In this document: one piece after another, positions 22,046 to 30,939 of the stretch
How positions within the stretch are numbered: position 1 is the first letter of the stretch
How the letters are laid out: each line of letters opens with the position of its first letter
From: Candidatus Aenigmatarchaeota archaeon
GTDB lineage: Archaea; Aenigmatarchaeota; Aenigmatarchaeia; JACPZZ01
Length of the DNA: 33,959 nt
NCBI GenBank assembly: GCA_016195275.1
Contig: JACPZZ010000008.1
Location: 1-33,959, forward strand
Reading direction: 5' to 3'
Made by a program: the position numbers and the translations under genes
The notes under the pieces: model-generated
The model's input: only the letters and a program-made list of their open reading frames with translations
The model's database searches: none
What the model was told of the DNA's origin: nothing

Positions 22046-24123
22046 TTTTGGGAAGATTGAAACTAAACAATATCAGATCTTATGTAAACGAAGATGTACA
22101 GTTTCCTGCCGGAGCCATCCTGTTCGAAGGCGATGTGGGATCGGGAAAAACAACGATATTGATAGCGATAGAATTCGCTTTGTTCGGGCTTAGTTCCGAC
22201 TTAAAGGGCGACCACATCCTGAGGGCCGGTTCGGCGAAAGGTTTTGTAGAATTGTCGGTGAACGTGGCCGGAAAAGAGCTGATACTGCACCGCGGCCTGG
22301 AAAAAACCAACGGCAAAATTTCACAGACTGACTGCTATCTAGAGTTTGACGGCTTGCGCGAGGATTATTCTGTCACAGAAATGAAATCCCGCGTGCTTTC
22401 CATACTGGGGTTCAATGAAAAAACACAGCCGCAGGCATCCTCGGTTATTTACAGGTATGCGGTTTTCACTCCGCAGGAAAAAATGAAAGAGATATTGTCA
22501 TCGGATGCCGACGAAAGACTGGAAACCATAAGGCGCGCATTTATGATGGAAGACTACAAGAATGCGGTGTCCAATGCCGAAGAATTCCGGAAATTGCTGC
22601 GCCTCGGGATAAGAGCAGCCGAATCGGATATTGCAGACCTTGAAAACCTTAGAGAAAATATAAAGGCCTATGAAAACGAGCGCGGCTATGCGCAAAACGA
22701 CATATCCAAGCTGGCTGAATTAATCGAGAAGGAAAGGGCTGAATTAAACTCGGTTTCCGAAACATTGGAAAACCTGCGGAAGCTGCGCGAGAAGCATGCC
22801 TCACTGAGCGCCGAGATAGATTCTTTGAGCAGGATGATATCCAACGAAGAGAAAAACATGCAATCAATGTCGCAAAAATCCATTTCCATATCCTCCAGGA
22901 TGGACGCGTTGAGGGATAAGATGAAAATACTGGGGGATAAAAAAACTTCGGCAGCGTCTGAAATGACAGACCTGACAACGGCGCTGGGCATTGAAGACAG
23001 CATTCTTAACATCGACGAAAATCGGATAACCGGGATCAGGAGCAAAATAAAAAGCGACGTAGAAAACAGCCTTGCCGAGATTACAAGGACAAAAACAAAA
23101 CTGCAGGACATGGAAAGCCTGCTGACAAAGGGTGTGTGCCCTGTCTGCGAACAGAATATCGACACGACGCACTTCACAGACCGCATGAACGGGCAAGCTG
23201 AGAAACTAACCCTGGTTGAAAAGGCGCTCAAGGAAAAAAGGGTTTACGAAGCTGCGGCGGACAACCTTGTTTCCCTGCTGTCTTACATGAAAAACCTGAA
23301 TACCGAGGCTGAGATGCTTGCGCAATCTTACGCAGACGAAATTAACAGGCAGAAGGAACTTTCCGAGGATATCGAAAAATCCATAAAATCCATAGCCGAT
23401 GCCAACAAGAATAAGGACGCGTTGTCCGAGGAAATAAAAAATCTTGGCCTGGAAATAGTCAAGATAGCGGACCTTGAATCCAAAGAAAGGCTGCACAGAA
23501 AATCACTGGAAACGCTCTCTTCAGAGCATTCGGCCAAAGGCCAGAGGCTAAAAGACCTGGCAATTATGATCGAGAGCGATGCCGAAAGGGTAAAATCAAT
23601 GGAGTTAAAGCTGGAACGCATCAAAGCCGCGAAAGAATGCTCAGACTGGCTGGGGGCGTACTTCATTCCGTCGGTCGAGAACATTGAACGGCATGTGTTC
23701 GCTGTGTACAACCGCAATTTCGACGCATTTTTCAAGAAATGGTTCTCAATGCTTATGGACTCCGGAGAAATAGCTGTGCGCGTGGACGACAAATTCACGC
23801 CTGTCATTGAACAAAACGGCTATGAACAGGACGTTGACGCATTAAGCGGCGGCGAGAAAACCTCGGTTGCGTTAGCGTACCGGTTAGCCTTGAACACTGT
23901 TGTGAAGGAGATAGCTATTTCTTTAAGAAACAACCTATTGATCCTTGACGAGCCTACGGACGGGTTTAGTAAAGAGCAATTGCACAGGATGCGCGACATA
24001 TTAAACGAGCTTCAATGCGACCAGGTTATAATCGTTTCGCACGAAAAGGAGCTGGAGGCGTTCGTAGACAACATAATCGAAGTCCGTAAAGAAGGAAACG
24101 TTTCGAAAATAGCCAAGCGATGA
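22042..24123 (+). CDS. rad50: Rad50 ATPase
   Basis: 693 aa, GTG start overlapping the mre11 stop. Walker A GDVGSGKTT (30-38), zinc-hook CPVC (C366, C369), signature LSGGEKTS (601-608) and Walker B LLILDEPTDG (D636, E637). The two coiled-coil arms (about 175-355 and 375-540) are shorter than in well-studied archaeal Rad50 proteins of about 850-900 residues. It forms the Mre11-Rad50 complex for DNA end tethering and resection. Stop overlaps the next ATG (ATGA). Confidence 0.95.
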   Translation: MILGRLKLNNIRSYVNEDVQFPAGAILFEGDVGSGKTTILIAIEFALFGLSSDLKGDHILRAGSAKGFVELSVNVAGKELILHRGLEKTNGKISQTDCYLEFDGLREDYSVTEMKSRVLSILGFNEKTQPQASSVIYRYAVFTPQEKMKEILSSDADERLETIRRAFMMEDYKNAVSNAEEFRKLLRLGIRAAESDIADLENLRENIKAYENERGYAQNDISKLAELIEKERAELNSVSETLENLRKLREKHASLSAEIDSLSRMISNEEKNMQSMSQKSISISSRMDALRDKMKILGDKKTSAASEMTDLTTALGIEDSILNIDENRITGIRSKIKSDVENSLAEITRTKTKLQDMESLLTKGVCPVCEQNIDTTHFTDRMNGQAEKLTLVEKALKEKRVYEAAADNLVSLLSYMKNLNTEAEMLAQSYADEINRQKELSEDIEKSIKSIADANKNKDALSEEIKNLGLEIVKIADLESKERLHRKSLETLSSEHSAKGQRLKDLAIMIESDAERVKSMELKLERIKAAKECSDWLGAYFIPSVENIERHVFAVYNRNFDAFFKKWFSMLMDSGEIAVRVDDKFTPVIEQNGYEQDVDALSGGEKTSVALAYRLALNTVVKEIAISLRNNLLILDEPTDGFSKEQLHRMRDILNELQCDQVIIVSHEKELEAFVDNIIEVRKEGNVSKIAKR

Positions 24124-24911
24124 CTATGCCACTGAAAATAAACTTTGAAGGCCATGACGGGAATCTGCTGTCGGGTGTTTTGCACAAAAGCAAAAAAGAC
24201 GACAATTCGATAGTAATTTCCGTCCACGGTTTTGGCGCGGACAAGAATTACTGGATAATCAAAGAACTGTCAAAATACCTTGACAAGAAAGAAATAGCGT
24301 CGATGCGCTTTGACTTTATGGGTGCCGGCGATTCCGAAGGCGATGTGAAGGATTCCACAATCGAACAGATGGTCGGCGATTTGAACGCTGCTGTAAAGTA
24401 CGCAAAAGAAAAGGGCTACAAGAAAATAGCTGTTACAGGCCACAGCCTCGGGGGCATGGTAGCAATCATTGCAGCTACGCTGAACAAGGACGTCCACGCG
24501 CTGATGCTGATGGCGCCTGCCATAGACATACGACATGCGATAAAAAAGCGGATGGACACTTACAAACACACAAAAGACGGCATGGCTGAGGTTGCGAAAA
24601 CAAAGGTAAAAAAGAGTTTTTTGAAAAACATATCGCGGCATGTGTATAACGAGGCCAGAAATCTAAAGATACCTGTTTTAATTATCCACGGAGACAGCGA
24701 CAAAAGCACGGATATAGAAAATGCCAGGAAGTTTTTTAAAAAACTACAGACGGTAAAGAGATTAGTAACGGTTAAAAACGCGAACCACCATTTCAGCAAG
24801 AGATCGCATCTGGATGTTTTGTTAAAAGAGGCGCACAAATGGCTGGTTAAAAATAACAATATCCAGCGACGAGTACGAAAGCATGAGAGCTACGATAGAG
24901 GTTTTGAGTGA
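24120..24911 (+). CDS. Alpha/beta hydrolase
   Basis: 263 aa. VHGFGADKNYW oxyanion region, nucleophile elbow TGHSLGGM (S109), acid at LIIHGDSDKS and the histidine in NANHHFSKR complete a Ser-Asp-His triad. Resembles archaeal S9/serine-aminopeptidase-like esterases; substrate unknown. Translationally coupled to rad50. The last 10 residues are read over the start of a 37-codon RelB-like ORF in another frame, so the natural C terminus may have been extended by an insertion. Confidence 0.85.
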   Translation: MTMPLKINFEGHDGNLLSGVLHKSKKDDNSIVISVHGFGADKNYWIIKELSKYLDKKEIASMRFDFMGAGDSEGDVKDSTIEQMVGDLNAAVKYAKEKGYKKIAVTGHSLGGMVAIIAATLNKDVHALMLMAPAIDIRHAIKKRMDTYKHTKDGMAEVAKTKVKKSFLKNISRHVYNEARNLKIPVLIIHGDSDKSTDIENARKFFKKLQTVKRLVTVKNANHHFSKRSHLDVLLKEAHKWLVKNNNIQRRVRKHESYDRGFE

Positions 24912-24996
24912 CAAAGAACTGATGAAACAACTAAGGGCTAGCAAGACTGCGAAATCCAAACCGTTTGAAAAGGTCGCTAAAGAACTGGGAATCTAG
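24883..24996 (+). CDS. Orphan RelB-like mini-antitoxin
   Basis: 37 aa: ATG at 24883, TAG at 24994-24996. RATIEVLSDKELMKQLRAS is the typical N-terminal strand-helix of archaeal RelB-type antitoxins (compare the VLSDKELM pattern), ending FEKVAKELGI. It overlaps the hydrolase gene by 29 nt in another frame. No RelE toxin follows in the 67 nt before the convergent PIN gene, so it is a solo copy or a remnant. Short length keeps confidence moderate. Confidence 0.55.
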   Translation: MRATIEVLSDKELMKQLRASKTAKSKPFEKVAKELGI

Positions 24997-25063
24997 AATT
25001 CATCCTTGTGTTTTATTGCGTGTATTTCTATTTTGGCTGTAAAATTGATATTTGCCGGATTTT

Positions 25064-25450
25064 TCAATAGGGTTCTTCAATAACTACTTCTCTGATCTTT
25101 TCAAAGTCCTTTTTGTTTTTTGTCAATACTTTGGAACCCTTGTAAAAAGCTGTAGCAGCGATAATTGCGTCAGGTATTTCTACGCCGTAATTTCTTCTGA
25201 ACTCTCCGGATTTTTGGGCAATTTCGTTGTCAAGAATAATTTTTTCGAACAGTTTAATCAGTTCGTTTAGTTCGTTTCTTCTGTCTGCTGATACAGCCTC
25301 TTTACCGGCAAACAGCTCTGCTTCTGTAACTGACGAGATATACCCAATGATTTCCCTGTCACCAATTTGTCTAAGTATCTTCTTTGCAGGCTCAAATCCT
25401 CTCAGATGATCAACCAGAACATCGGTATCAACCACAAATGCAGGCTTCAT
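25064..25450 (-). CDS. vapC: VapC PIN-domain toxin
   Basis: 128 aa from ATG 25450, chosen because it overlaps the vapB stop (ATGA); the longer ORF begins inside vapB. PIN residues: D8 (FVVDTDVLVDHLRG), E43/E45 (SSVTEAELFAG), D94 (EIPDAIIAATA) and D115 (KNKKDFEKI). A VapC of the Mg-dependent ribonuclease type. Expressed from the promoter ahead of vapB. Confidence 0.9.
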   Translation of the reverse strand: MKPAFVVDTDVLVDHLRGFEPAKKILRQIGDREIIGYISSVTEAELFAGKEAVSADRRNELNELIKLFEKIILDNEIAQKSGEFRRNYGVEIPDAIIAATAFYKGSKVLTKNKKDFEKIREVVIEEPY

Positions 25451-25722
25451 ATCCCAAACCTCGTGGCCCTTTTGCCCCAGCCTTTTCTGATTTCCCTTGT
25501 ATACTCCTCTCCGGTTTTTTCTGTTTTCCAACTGCCAAACGTTTTTTCCACTATACCAGAATTTACGTTTCTTTTTTTGCTGTCATTTTCCTCGTCCAAG
25601 TGCTTCCCGATGACCTCGTTCGCTACTTTGGACAAGTTTTTCGTGTTACCGTATTTTTTTAGGGAAGTCTCTACAAGTTTTCTGTAAACATCGTCCCTGA
25701 TTTCCAGCGTTGTCTTCACCAT
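25447..25722 (-). CDS. vapB: VapB antitoxin
   Basis: 91 aa. MVKTTLEIRDDVYRKLVETS is a strand-helix of a ribbon-helix-helix DNA-binding fold, followed by a second helix (LSKVANEVIGKHLDEE), then a disordered charged tail with TFGSWKTEKTGEEY that would wrap the toxin. Promoter: TATA at 25750-25757 (minus strand), about 31 nt upstream. Three tandem 8-bp repeats overlap the start codon and probably form its own operator. Confidence 0.82.
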   Translation of the reverse strand: MVKTTLEIRDDVYRKLVETSLKKYGNTKNLSKVANEVIGKHLDEENDSKKRNVNSGIVEKTFGSWKTEKTGEEYTREIRKGWGKRATRFGI

Positions 25723-25744
25723 ATTACCGTATTACCATATAACC
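25721..25744. promoter_or_regulatory. Three tandem 8-bp repeats, probable VapB operator
   Basis: ATATTACC, GTATTACC and ATATAACC follow one another without gap, differing at one or two bases. They lie between the TATA box and the vapB start codon, overlapping the ATG. RHH antitoxins often bind short tandem sites, so autoregulation fits; the assignment is inference. Confidence 0.55.
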
Positions 25745-25806
25745 GTTTTAATATAAACATCTATGTTATCCCAGTCGTTAACTTTACAGCTCAGATATTG
25801 CCAACC

Positions 25807-25814
25807 TTTAATAA
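25807..25814 (+). promoter_or_regulatory. TATA box TTTAATAA for the phosphoesterase
   Basis: Centred 26 nt before ATG 25837; leaderless start expected. The site is divergent from the vapB promoter. Confidence 0.6.
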
Positions 25815-25836
25815 AATCAGACACTGATATTATCGA

Positions 25837-26595
25837 ATGCGTTCGGAACCAAAATTCATCACTAACGAGCCGGCGGTTTTGTTCGGGAAAACTTTGGTAA
25901 TTGCGGATCTGCACATAGGCGTAGAGTACGAATTATACAAAAACGGCATCAGAATACCGAAACAAACGGAGAAGCTGCTCTCCCGGATCAAAAACCTGAT
26001 AAAAGTCACAAAAGCCAATAAATTGATACTTCTAGGCGATCTGAAGCATTTTATACCGTATCTGTCAATTCAGGAGATGCGGGAGATGCCTAAATTTCTT
26101 GAAGAGCTTTCAAAACTTGTTAAAGTTGATATCGTGCCTGGAAATCATGACGGTGACTTAAAGAAGTTTTTACCAGCCCATGTTGAGTTCCATGAAACAG
26201 CCGGCTTTCTGGATTCCAATGTATACTTTAATCATGGCCACAGCTGGCCTAAAACAGATGTTTTAAAGGCTGAATTTCTTGTTATCGGACATTTACACCC
26301 TTGCATAGAATTTAGAGACAAATTAGGCTTCCGATTCATTGAACAGGCATGGATAAGGCTTAATTTGAGCAAAAAGCGGCTAACAGGCCATTATAAATCA
26401 CCTGAAATGAACCACAAAGTTAAAGATCTGAAAATCATAATTATACCAGCTTTTAACAGATTCGTCGGCGGCAGGCCCTTCGGACCAACCGAGAAAAGCA
26501 ATGCACCGGTAATAAGGATGGCTGACAGGAAAAGCGCAGAAGCCTATATGTTGGACGGGACTGATGCCGGGAAATTAATGAGATTCTGGAAGTGA
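25837..26595 (+). CDS. SbcD-related archaeal metallophosphoesterase
   Basis: 252 aa. Calcineurin-like motifs in order: VIADLHIGVEYEL, LLGDLKHF, VPGNHDGDL, FNHGHSWP and IGHLHPCI, all metal ligands present. The C-terminal half has PAFNRFVGGRPFG, as in the TIGR00024-type archaeal phosphoesterases. This group is distinct from Mre11, and its biological substrate is unknown. GatD begins 4 bases after the stop, so it probably shares a transcript with gatDE. Confidence 0.88.
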   Translation: MRSEPKFITNEPAVLFGKTLVIADLHIGVEYELYKNGIRIPKQTEKLLSRIKNLIKVTKANKLILLGDLKHFIPYLSIQEMREMPKFLEELSKLVKVDIVPGNHDGDLKKFLPAHVEFHETAGFLDSNVYFNHGHSWPKTDVLKAEFLVIGHLHPCIEFRDKLGFRFIEQAWIRLNLSKKRLTGHYKSPEMNHKVKDLKIIIIPAFNRFVGGRPFGPTEKSNAPVIRMADRKSAEAYMLDGTDAGKLMRFWK

Positions 26596-26599
26596 AAAT

Positions 26600-27934
26600 G
26601 TGTATTCAAAACCCCTTGAGAAGATGCTGCGAAAGAAGAAAGTGGAAGCGGGCGACGATGTACGGATAACGAAGGAAAAGAACTCCTACGCCGGAACCGT
26701 TATGCCGAAAAGCGAGTCGGCGGATGCTAACATAATCCTGATTAAACTTGAAAACGGCTACAATATCGGCATAGATTACAACTCAAAGGTGAGGATAGAA
26801 AAATTAGGAACGAAGTCCAGGCTGGAAAAGTTCCCGACGCACGCGTTTACCTTTGACCCGAAAAAGCCGACCATTATGATTTTGCACACAGGAGGAACAA
26901 TCGCATCGCGTGTTGATTACAAGACTGGAGGCGTTTCGCCGGCCTTTACACCGGAAGAATTTATCGCAATGTTCCCCGATTTAACGAAAATAGCAAACAT
27001 CAAATCGAGGATGATAATGAACATCGCTTCGGAGGACATGGACCATACAAGGTACGGTCATATCGCAAAGGAGATTGAACGCGACATTAAACTCGGATTA
27101 GACGGCATTATTCTCGGGCACGGGACCGATACTCTTCATTATTCCGCGGCCATGCTAAGCTTTATGCTGCAAAATTTGCCGGCTCCAGTTATTTTGGTCG
27201 GCTCGCAACGCTCTTCGGACAGAGGCAGCAGCGACGCGGCGTTGAATCTGGCATGTGCCGCAAATTTCATAACCAAAACGGATTTTTCCGGCGTTGCGGT
27301 CTGCATGCACGAAAACCCGTCTGATGACGGATGCCTTATATTGCCTGCGACAAAGATCAGGAAAATGCATACGAGCAGGCGCGACGCTTTCAGGCCTGTG
27401 AATGCGAATCCTATTGCCCGCGTTGGAAGCGACGGCAAAATCGAAATGATCGCGGAAAATTATTTAAAAAAGGACAAGAAGCGCAACACCATAGTCAACG
27501 TAAACATGGACCCGAAGGTCGCGATAATAAAAATGTACCCTATTGCAGAACCGACGATACTTGATTTTTATTTGAAGAACGGCTACCGCGGCATCGTGAT
27601 AGAAGGGACCGGACTCGGGCACGTTCCTGCGTCGCCGGAGGATCCGAAAAAATCATGGCTGCCGTCAATTAAAGCTGTTGTAAAAGCTGGCATGACAGTT
27701 GTCATAACGTCGCAAACGATACACGGCGCAACGAACAAACACGTCTATAAAAATTTACGTTTGCTCGAGGCGACAGGCGTGATATTCGGCGAGGACATGA
27801 CAACCGAGGCCGCATATACAAAACTGTGTTTCGTTCTCGGTAACACGAAAGATCCCGCCAAGATCAAAGAAATGCTGCTCACGAATATTGCGGGCGAAAT
27901 TTCACAGAGGAGAGAGTTGAGGCAATTTCCATGA
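26600..27934 (+). CDS. gatD: Glu-tRNA(Gln) amidotransferase subunit D
   Basis: 444 aa, GTG start. An N-terminal barrel (about 15-75) precedes the L-asparaginase-like domain: IMILHTGGTIASR with catalytic T97, GIILGHGTDTLHYSAA with the second Thr-Asp pair, and GIVIEGTGLGHVP. It releases ammonia from glutamine for transfer to Glu-tRNA(Gln). GatDE is found only in archaea. Coupled to gatE by ATGA. Confidence 0.96.
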   Translation: MYSKPLEKMLRKKKVEAGDDVRITKEKNSYAGTVMPKSESADANIILIKLENGYNIGIDYNSKVRIEKLGTKSRLEKFPTHAFTFDPKKPTIMILHTGGTIASRVDYKTGGVSPAFTPEEFIAMFPDLTKIANIKSRMIMNIASEDMDHTRYGHIAKEIERDIKLGLDGIILGHGTDTLHYSAAMLSFMLQNLPAPVILVGSQRSSDRGSSDAALNLACAANFITKTDFSGVAVCMHENPSDDGCLILPATKIRKMHTSRRDAFRPVNANPIARVGSDGKIEMIAENYLKKDKKRNTIVNVNMDPKVAIIKMYPIAEPTILDFYLKNGYRGIVIEGTGLGHVPASPEDPKKSWLPSIKAVVKAGMTVVITSQTIHGATNKHVYKNLRLLEATGVIFGEDMTTEAAYTKLCFVLGNTKDPAKIKEMLLTNIAGEISQRRELRQFP

Positions 27935-29844
27935 CCGTTAACATAGATTACCAGAAAATAGGCCTTAAGTACGGCGTTGAAATACACCAGCGGTTAGCTA
28001 CGACGCGCAAACTGTTCTGCGCCTGTCCGGCTCGCATTTCCACAGAACAGCCGATTGGGACGATTAACCGCAAACTTCGGGCCGTGGCCGGAGAACTTGG
28101 TTTAATTGACATGGCTGCAGCCTATGAATTTATACGCAACCGCATGTTCACTTACCAGATTTTCAAGAATGAAACCTGCCTCGTCGACATAGACGAAGAA
28201 CCGCCCCACCCTATCGATCCGGAAGCTGTGAAAACTGTTTTGGAGCTGGCGTTATTAATGAAGGCTGACATACCCGGCGAGATACATGTGATGCGCAAAA
28301 CTGTGATAGACGGCTCGAACACATCCGGTTTCCAGCGCACGGCAATAGTCGGGCTCAATGGCGTGTTAAGTTATGCTAACAAAAAGGTTTTCATCCCTGT
28401 AATAGCTGTGGAAGAGGAATCCGCCGGGATTGTTGCAAATGACGGCGACAACGTAACTTACAGGCTTGACAGGCTGGGCATTCCACTTGTGGAAATATCC
28501 ACGGGATTGCTGCAGGGGTTAACCCCGAAGGATGCTGTTGAAATCGCATACCACATCGGCATGCTCGTAAGATCGACAGGAAAGGTTTTGCGCGGGCTGG
28601 GAACCATAAGGCAGGATGTCAATGTTTCCATAGACGGCGGCAACCGGGTCGAAATAAAAGGCGTGCAGACCCTCGACCTTATTGAAAAAGCGATCGAGTA
28701 CGAAGCGCAAAGGCAACTCGCATTAAAAGAGGTTAAAGACGAATTAAAAAGCCGCGGATGCAAGCTTGAACTGTTTGAAAAGCCGCAGGACGTAACTCAT
28801 ATATTCGCGGACTCCAAATCCAAATTCATCAAAAAAATACTTGCCGAGAACAACAAAATTTACGGTTTCAATCTGGCCAAATTTGGCGGGCTTCTCAAAA
28901 AAGACCTATGCCCCGGAAAAACGTTTGGAAAAGAATTGTCTGAGTACGCGGTTGCACAGGGCGTTGGCGGGATAACGCACACGGACGAGGATTTAACAAA
29001 TTACCAGATGGACGCCGAGATGGACCGTGTTAAAGCTTTCCTGGGGCACGAATTGGAAGACTGCACTGTCATTGTGGCAGGACAGGGCGAAAAAGTTGTG
29101 CGCGCATGCAATGCTGTTTTAGAACGCTGTAAAACGGCATTATTCGAAATCCCGCGCGAGGTGCGCGCGGCGAACGAGGACGGCACGACAAAGTTTTCGC
29201 GGCCGTTGCCCGGCTCTTCGCGACTTTATCCTGAAACCGATATACCGCCGTTCCGCATAACAAAAAACCTTATTGAAGAAACGAGGAAGCACATACCTGA
29301 AACCTGGGACAAGAAACTTGGACGTTTTGTAAAAATGGGGTTAACCAAAGAACTTTCAGACCAGATCATACGATCAGAATATCTCAACGACTTTGAAAAC
29401 ATAATCAAGAATACAGGCGTTTCCGCGAAATTCGCCGCTTCGGTACTGATGTCTACCATGACCGAATTGCGGCGCGAAGGCGTGAAGGTCGAGAAAGTCA
29501 ATGAAGAAAAAATGCTGGAGATATTCAAGCTCCTTGAAGCGAAAAAGATAGGCAAAGAGGCTGTAAACGAAGTTTTGAAGGGCGTGAGCAAATATCCCAT
29601 GCAGACAGTTGATGAGACGATCAGCAAACTGGGATTGAAAACGATTTCGAAGGAAGAACTTCGCGCCATTATCAGGGATGTTGTGCAGAAGAACATCAAT
29701 GTTATCAAGAAAGACAAAAAAAGCGCGGTGAAAAAATTGATGGGAACCGTAATGAAGCACGTGCGCGGCAAGATAGACGGCAAGGTTGTAAACCAAATCC
29801 TGATAGAAGAAGTCAAGAAAAGCCATGCTGTGGGCCCGCCGTGA
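27931..29844 (+). CDS. gatE: Glu-tRNA(Gln) amidotransferase subunit E
   Basis: 637 aa, full length. GatB-like kinase core: KYGVEIHQRLATTRKLFCAC, FVDIDEEPPHPID-type segment (read as CLVDIDEEPPHP), GFQRTAIVG, and the DVNVSIDGGNRVEIKGVQ motif. An AspRS-like insertion and a C-terminal helical plus YqeY-type tRNA-binding tail follow. The final residues after EEVKKS (HAVGPP) may be read-on into acquired DNA starting near 29826. Confidence 0.96.
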   Translation: MTVNIDYQKIGLKYGVEIHQRLATTRKLFCACPARISTEQPIGTINRKLRAVAGELGLIDMAAAYEFIRNRMFTYQIFKNETCLVDIDEEPPHPIDPEAVKTVLELALLMKADIPGEIHVMRKTVIDGSNTSGFQRTAIVGLNGVLSYANKKVFIPVIAVEEESAGIVANDGDNVTYRLDRLGIPLVEISTGLLQGLTPKDAVEIAYHIGMLVRSTGKVLRGLGTIRQDVNVSIDGGNRVEIKGVQTLDLIEKAIEYEAQRQLALKEVKDELKSRGCKLELFEKPQDVTHIFADSKSKFIKKILAENNKIYGFNLAKFGGLLKKDLCPGKTFGKELSEYAVAQGVGGITHTDEDLTNYQMDAEMDRVKAFLGHELEDCTVIVAGQGEKVVRACNAVLERCKTALFEIPREVRAANEDGTTKFSRPLPGSSRLYPETDIPPFRITKNLIEETRKHIPETWDKKLGRFVKMGLTKELSDQIIRSEYLNDFENIIKNTGVSAKFAASVLMSTMTELRREGVKVEKVNEEKMLEIFKLLEAKKIGKEAVNEVLKGVSKYPMQTVDETISKLGLKTISKEELRAIIRDVVQKNINVIKKDKKSAVKKLMGTVMKHVRGKIDGKVVNQILIEEVKKSHAVGPP

Positions 29845-30301
29845 CTACGACCCACGTGTAAGGTTCTCCTGCTTGCTTGGTGTGATCCAAGGCCACGATG
29901 AAGGCTTGTCGGTTGACGCAATGGACCAATGGCACAAGTGGTGGATGGACGATGAGCTTGCCAGGGATATTGACATATCCCACACCCGGCAGTATTACGG
30001 AGACCCACAGGCGATGTTCGATGATTGCCTCGACGATTTGGGCAGCGGTAAGGCCCCCGCGCTTCGGCCTTCAATTCTCAACACAATTATCGCGCACATT
30101 CAAGACGAACCCGTCGATTCCATTGAACACATCCAGCGGTCCATCAACGCCAGTCCGTCCCGTCTTGGTTCGCTGCGCAAGAACGTAAGCGACCTTGACG
30201 ACTACAGGTACGACAAGCATTTATTAAGGAACAGATGGAATGCCTTTCTGACCGAAGTGCGTAAACATGATGAGGAGCTTTGCTCGAAGTTGGCCGCCTG
30301 A
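29825..30301 (+). CDS. Hypothetical protein, possibly fused at an insertion border
   Basis: 158 aa. The body (RDYDPRVRFSCLLGVIQGHD, helices rich in Asp/Trp, then a charged C-terminal helix) looks like a soluble protein but no family is recognised. The ATG lies inside the end of gatE in another frame, so the true start may have been lost when this GC-richer DNA joined. Codon choice (CTG, GCC, GAC, CGC) differs from gatE. Alternative start GTG at 29881. Confidence 0.5.
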   Translation: MLWARRDYDPRVRFSCLLGVIQGHDEGLSVDAMDQWHKWWMDDELARDIDISHTRQYYGDPQAMFDDCLDDLGSGKAPALRPSILNTIIAHIQDEPVDSIEHIQRSINASPSRLGSLRKNVSDLDDYRYDKHLLRNRWNAFLTEVRKHDEELCSKLAA

Positions 30302-30345
30302 CCACACAGATATAAGCTTTCCGCACGATCTATGCACAGACAAAG

Positions 30346-30714
30346 GTGGTAGGAATTCGTTCAAATGACAATGAGAGTGCTGTCAGCAGAGTCGGGAAGA
30401 TGTCACTGGATCAGCTTAGGAATCTTGATCCAAAGCAATACGGCTTCAAGGGTGTAGCTGATTTTCTTCTATATGAATTGATCAGTGAAAACGACCTTGG
30501 TTACGAAGAATTCCACGCTAGAGTGGATCGGCGAATCACTAGAGTTCTGCGGAGCAAACACAGAGACTACTTGCAGGTCTACAGTCATGACTTTGCCGGA
30601 GACCAGAGCCGCGAATTAGAGATTGCAGGTGAAGTCGATCAAATCGTTGAGCGGGAATTCAAAGCTGAAGTCGAGGAACTCACCAATTACTGGCGTCAGC
30701 AGGGAAAGCTGTAA
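30346..30714 (+). CDS. Hypothetical helical protein
   Basis: 122 aa from GTG 30346, or 104 aa from ATG 30400. TATA-like GATATAA at about 30309 would place the 5' end near 30336. Strongly charged and helical: SLDQLRNLDPKQYGFKGVAD, EEFHARVDRRITRVLRSKHR and a Glu-rich C terminus. No known family. Belongs to the GC-richer block after gatE. Confidence 0.55.
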   Translation: MVGIRSNDNESAVSRVGKMSLDQLRNLDPKQYGFKGVADFLLYELISENDLGYEEFHARVDRRITRVLRSKHRDYLQVYSHDFAGDQSRELEIAGEVDQIVEREFKAEVEELTNYWRQQGKL

Positions 30715-30762
30715 CCGGACATCTTAGTTTGGACTCGTTAGGTGGACCGAGAGGAGGGCACT

Positions 30763-30939
30763 ATGACTTCCGTCACGCTGGCCGGACAAACACGTTGCTC
30801 TGTGTGTGCTCAGGAGCCCGCCGAACTACCTGTCAACGGCTCCCGGTATTGCAAGGGATGCTGGGCCAAGAAGCGCGAACTCGCTGAGGAGTGCCGTCAC
30901 CAACTGAACTTGCATATCATGGGGCATTATCGTTCGTGA
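30763..30939 (+). CDS. Small four-cysteine zinc-finger protein
   Basis: 58 aa from ATG 30763, selected because GAGGAGGG lies just upstream. CSVC and CKGC form a zinc knuckle pair (about 15 residues apart), followed by a basic helix KKRELAEECRHQLNLH. Could bind nucleic acid. Overlaps the 3' end of the convergent HTH gene by 23 bases. Confidence 0.55.
   Translation: MTSVTLAGQTRCSVCAQEPAELPVNGSRYCKGCWAKKRELAEECRHQLNLHIMGHYRS

Noticed and set aside
24997-25063. Minus-strand mini-frame (KIEIHAIKHKDEF) downstream of vapC
   Set aside because: Resembles a toxin C terminus but is only about 25 codons with a TTG start; too short to support.
29226-30074. 282-codon minus-strand ORF
   Set aside because: Antisense to gatE and to the ORF at 29825; Ser/Phe-rich, as expected for a shadow of coding DNA.
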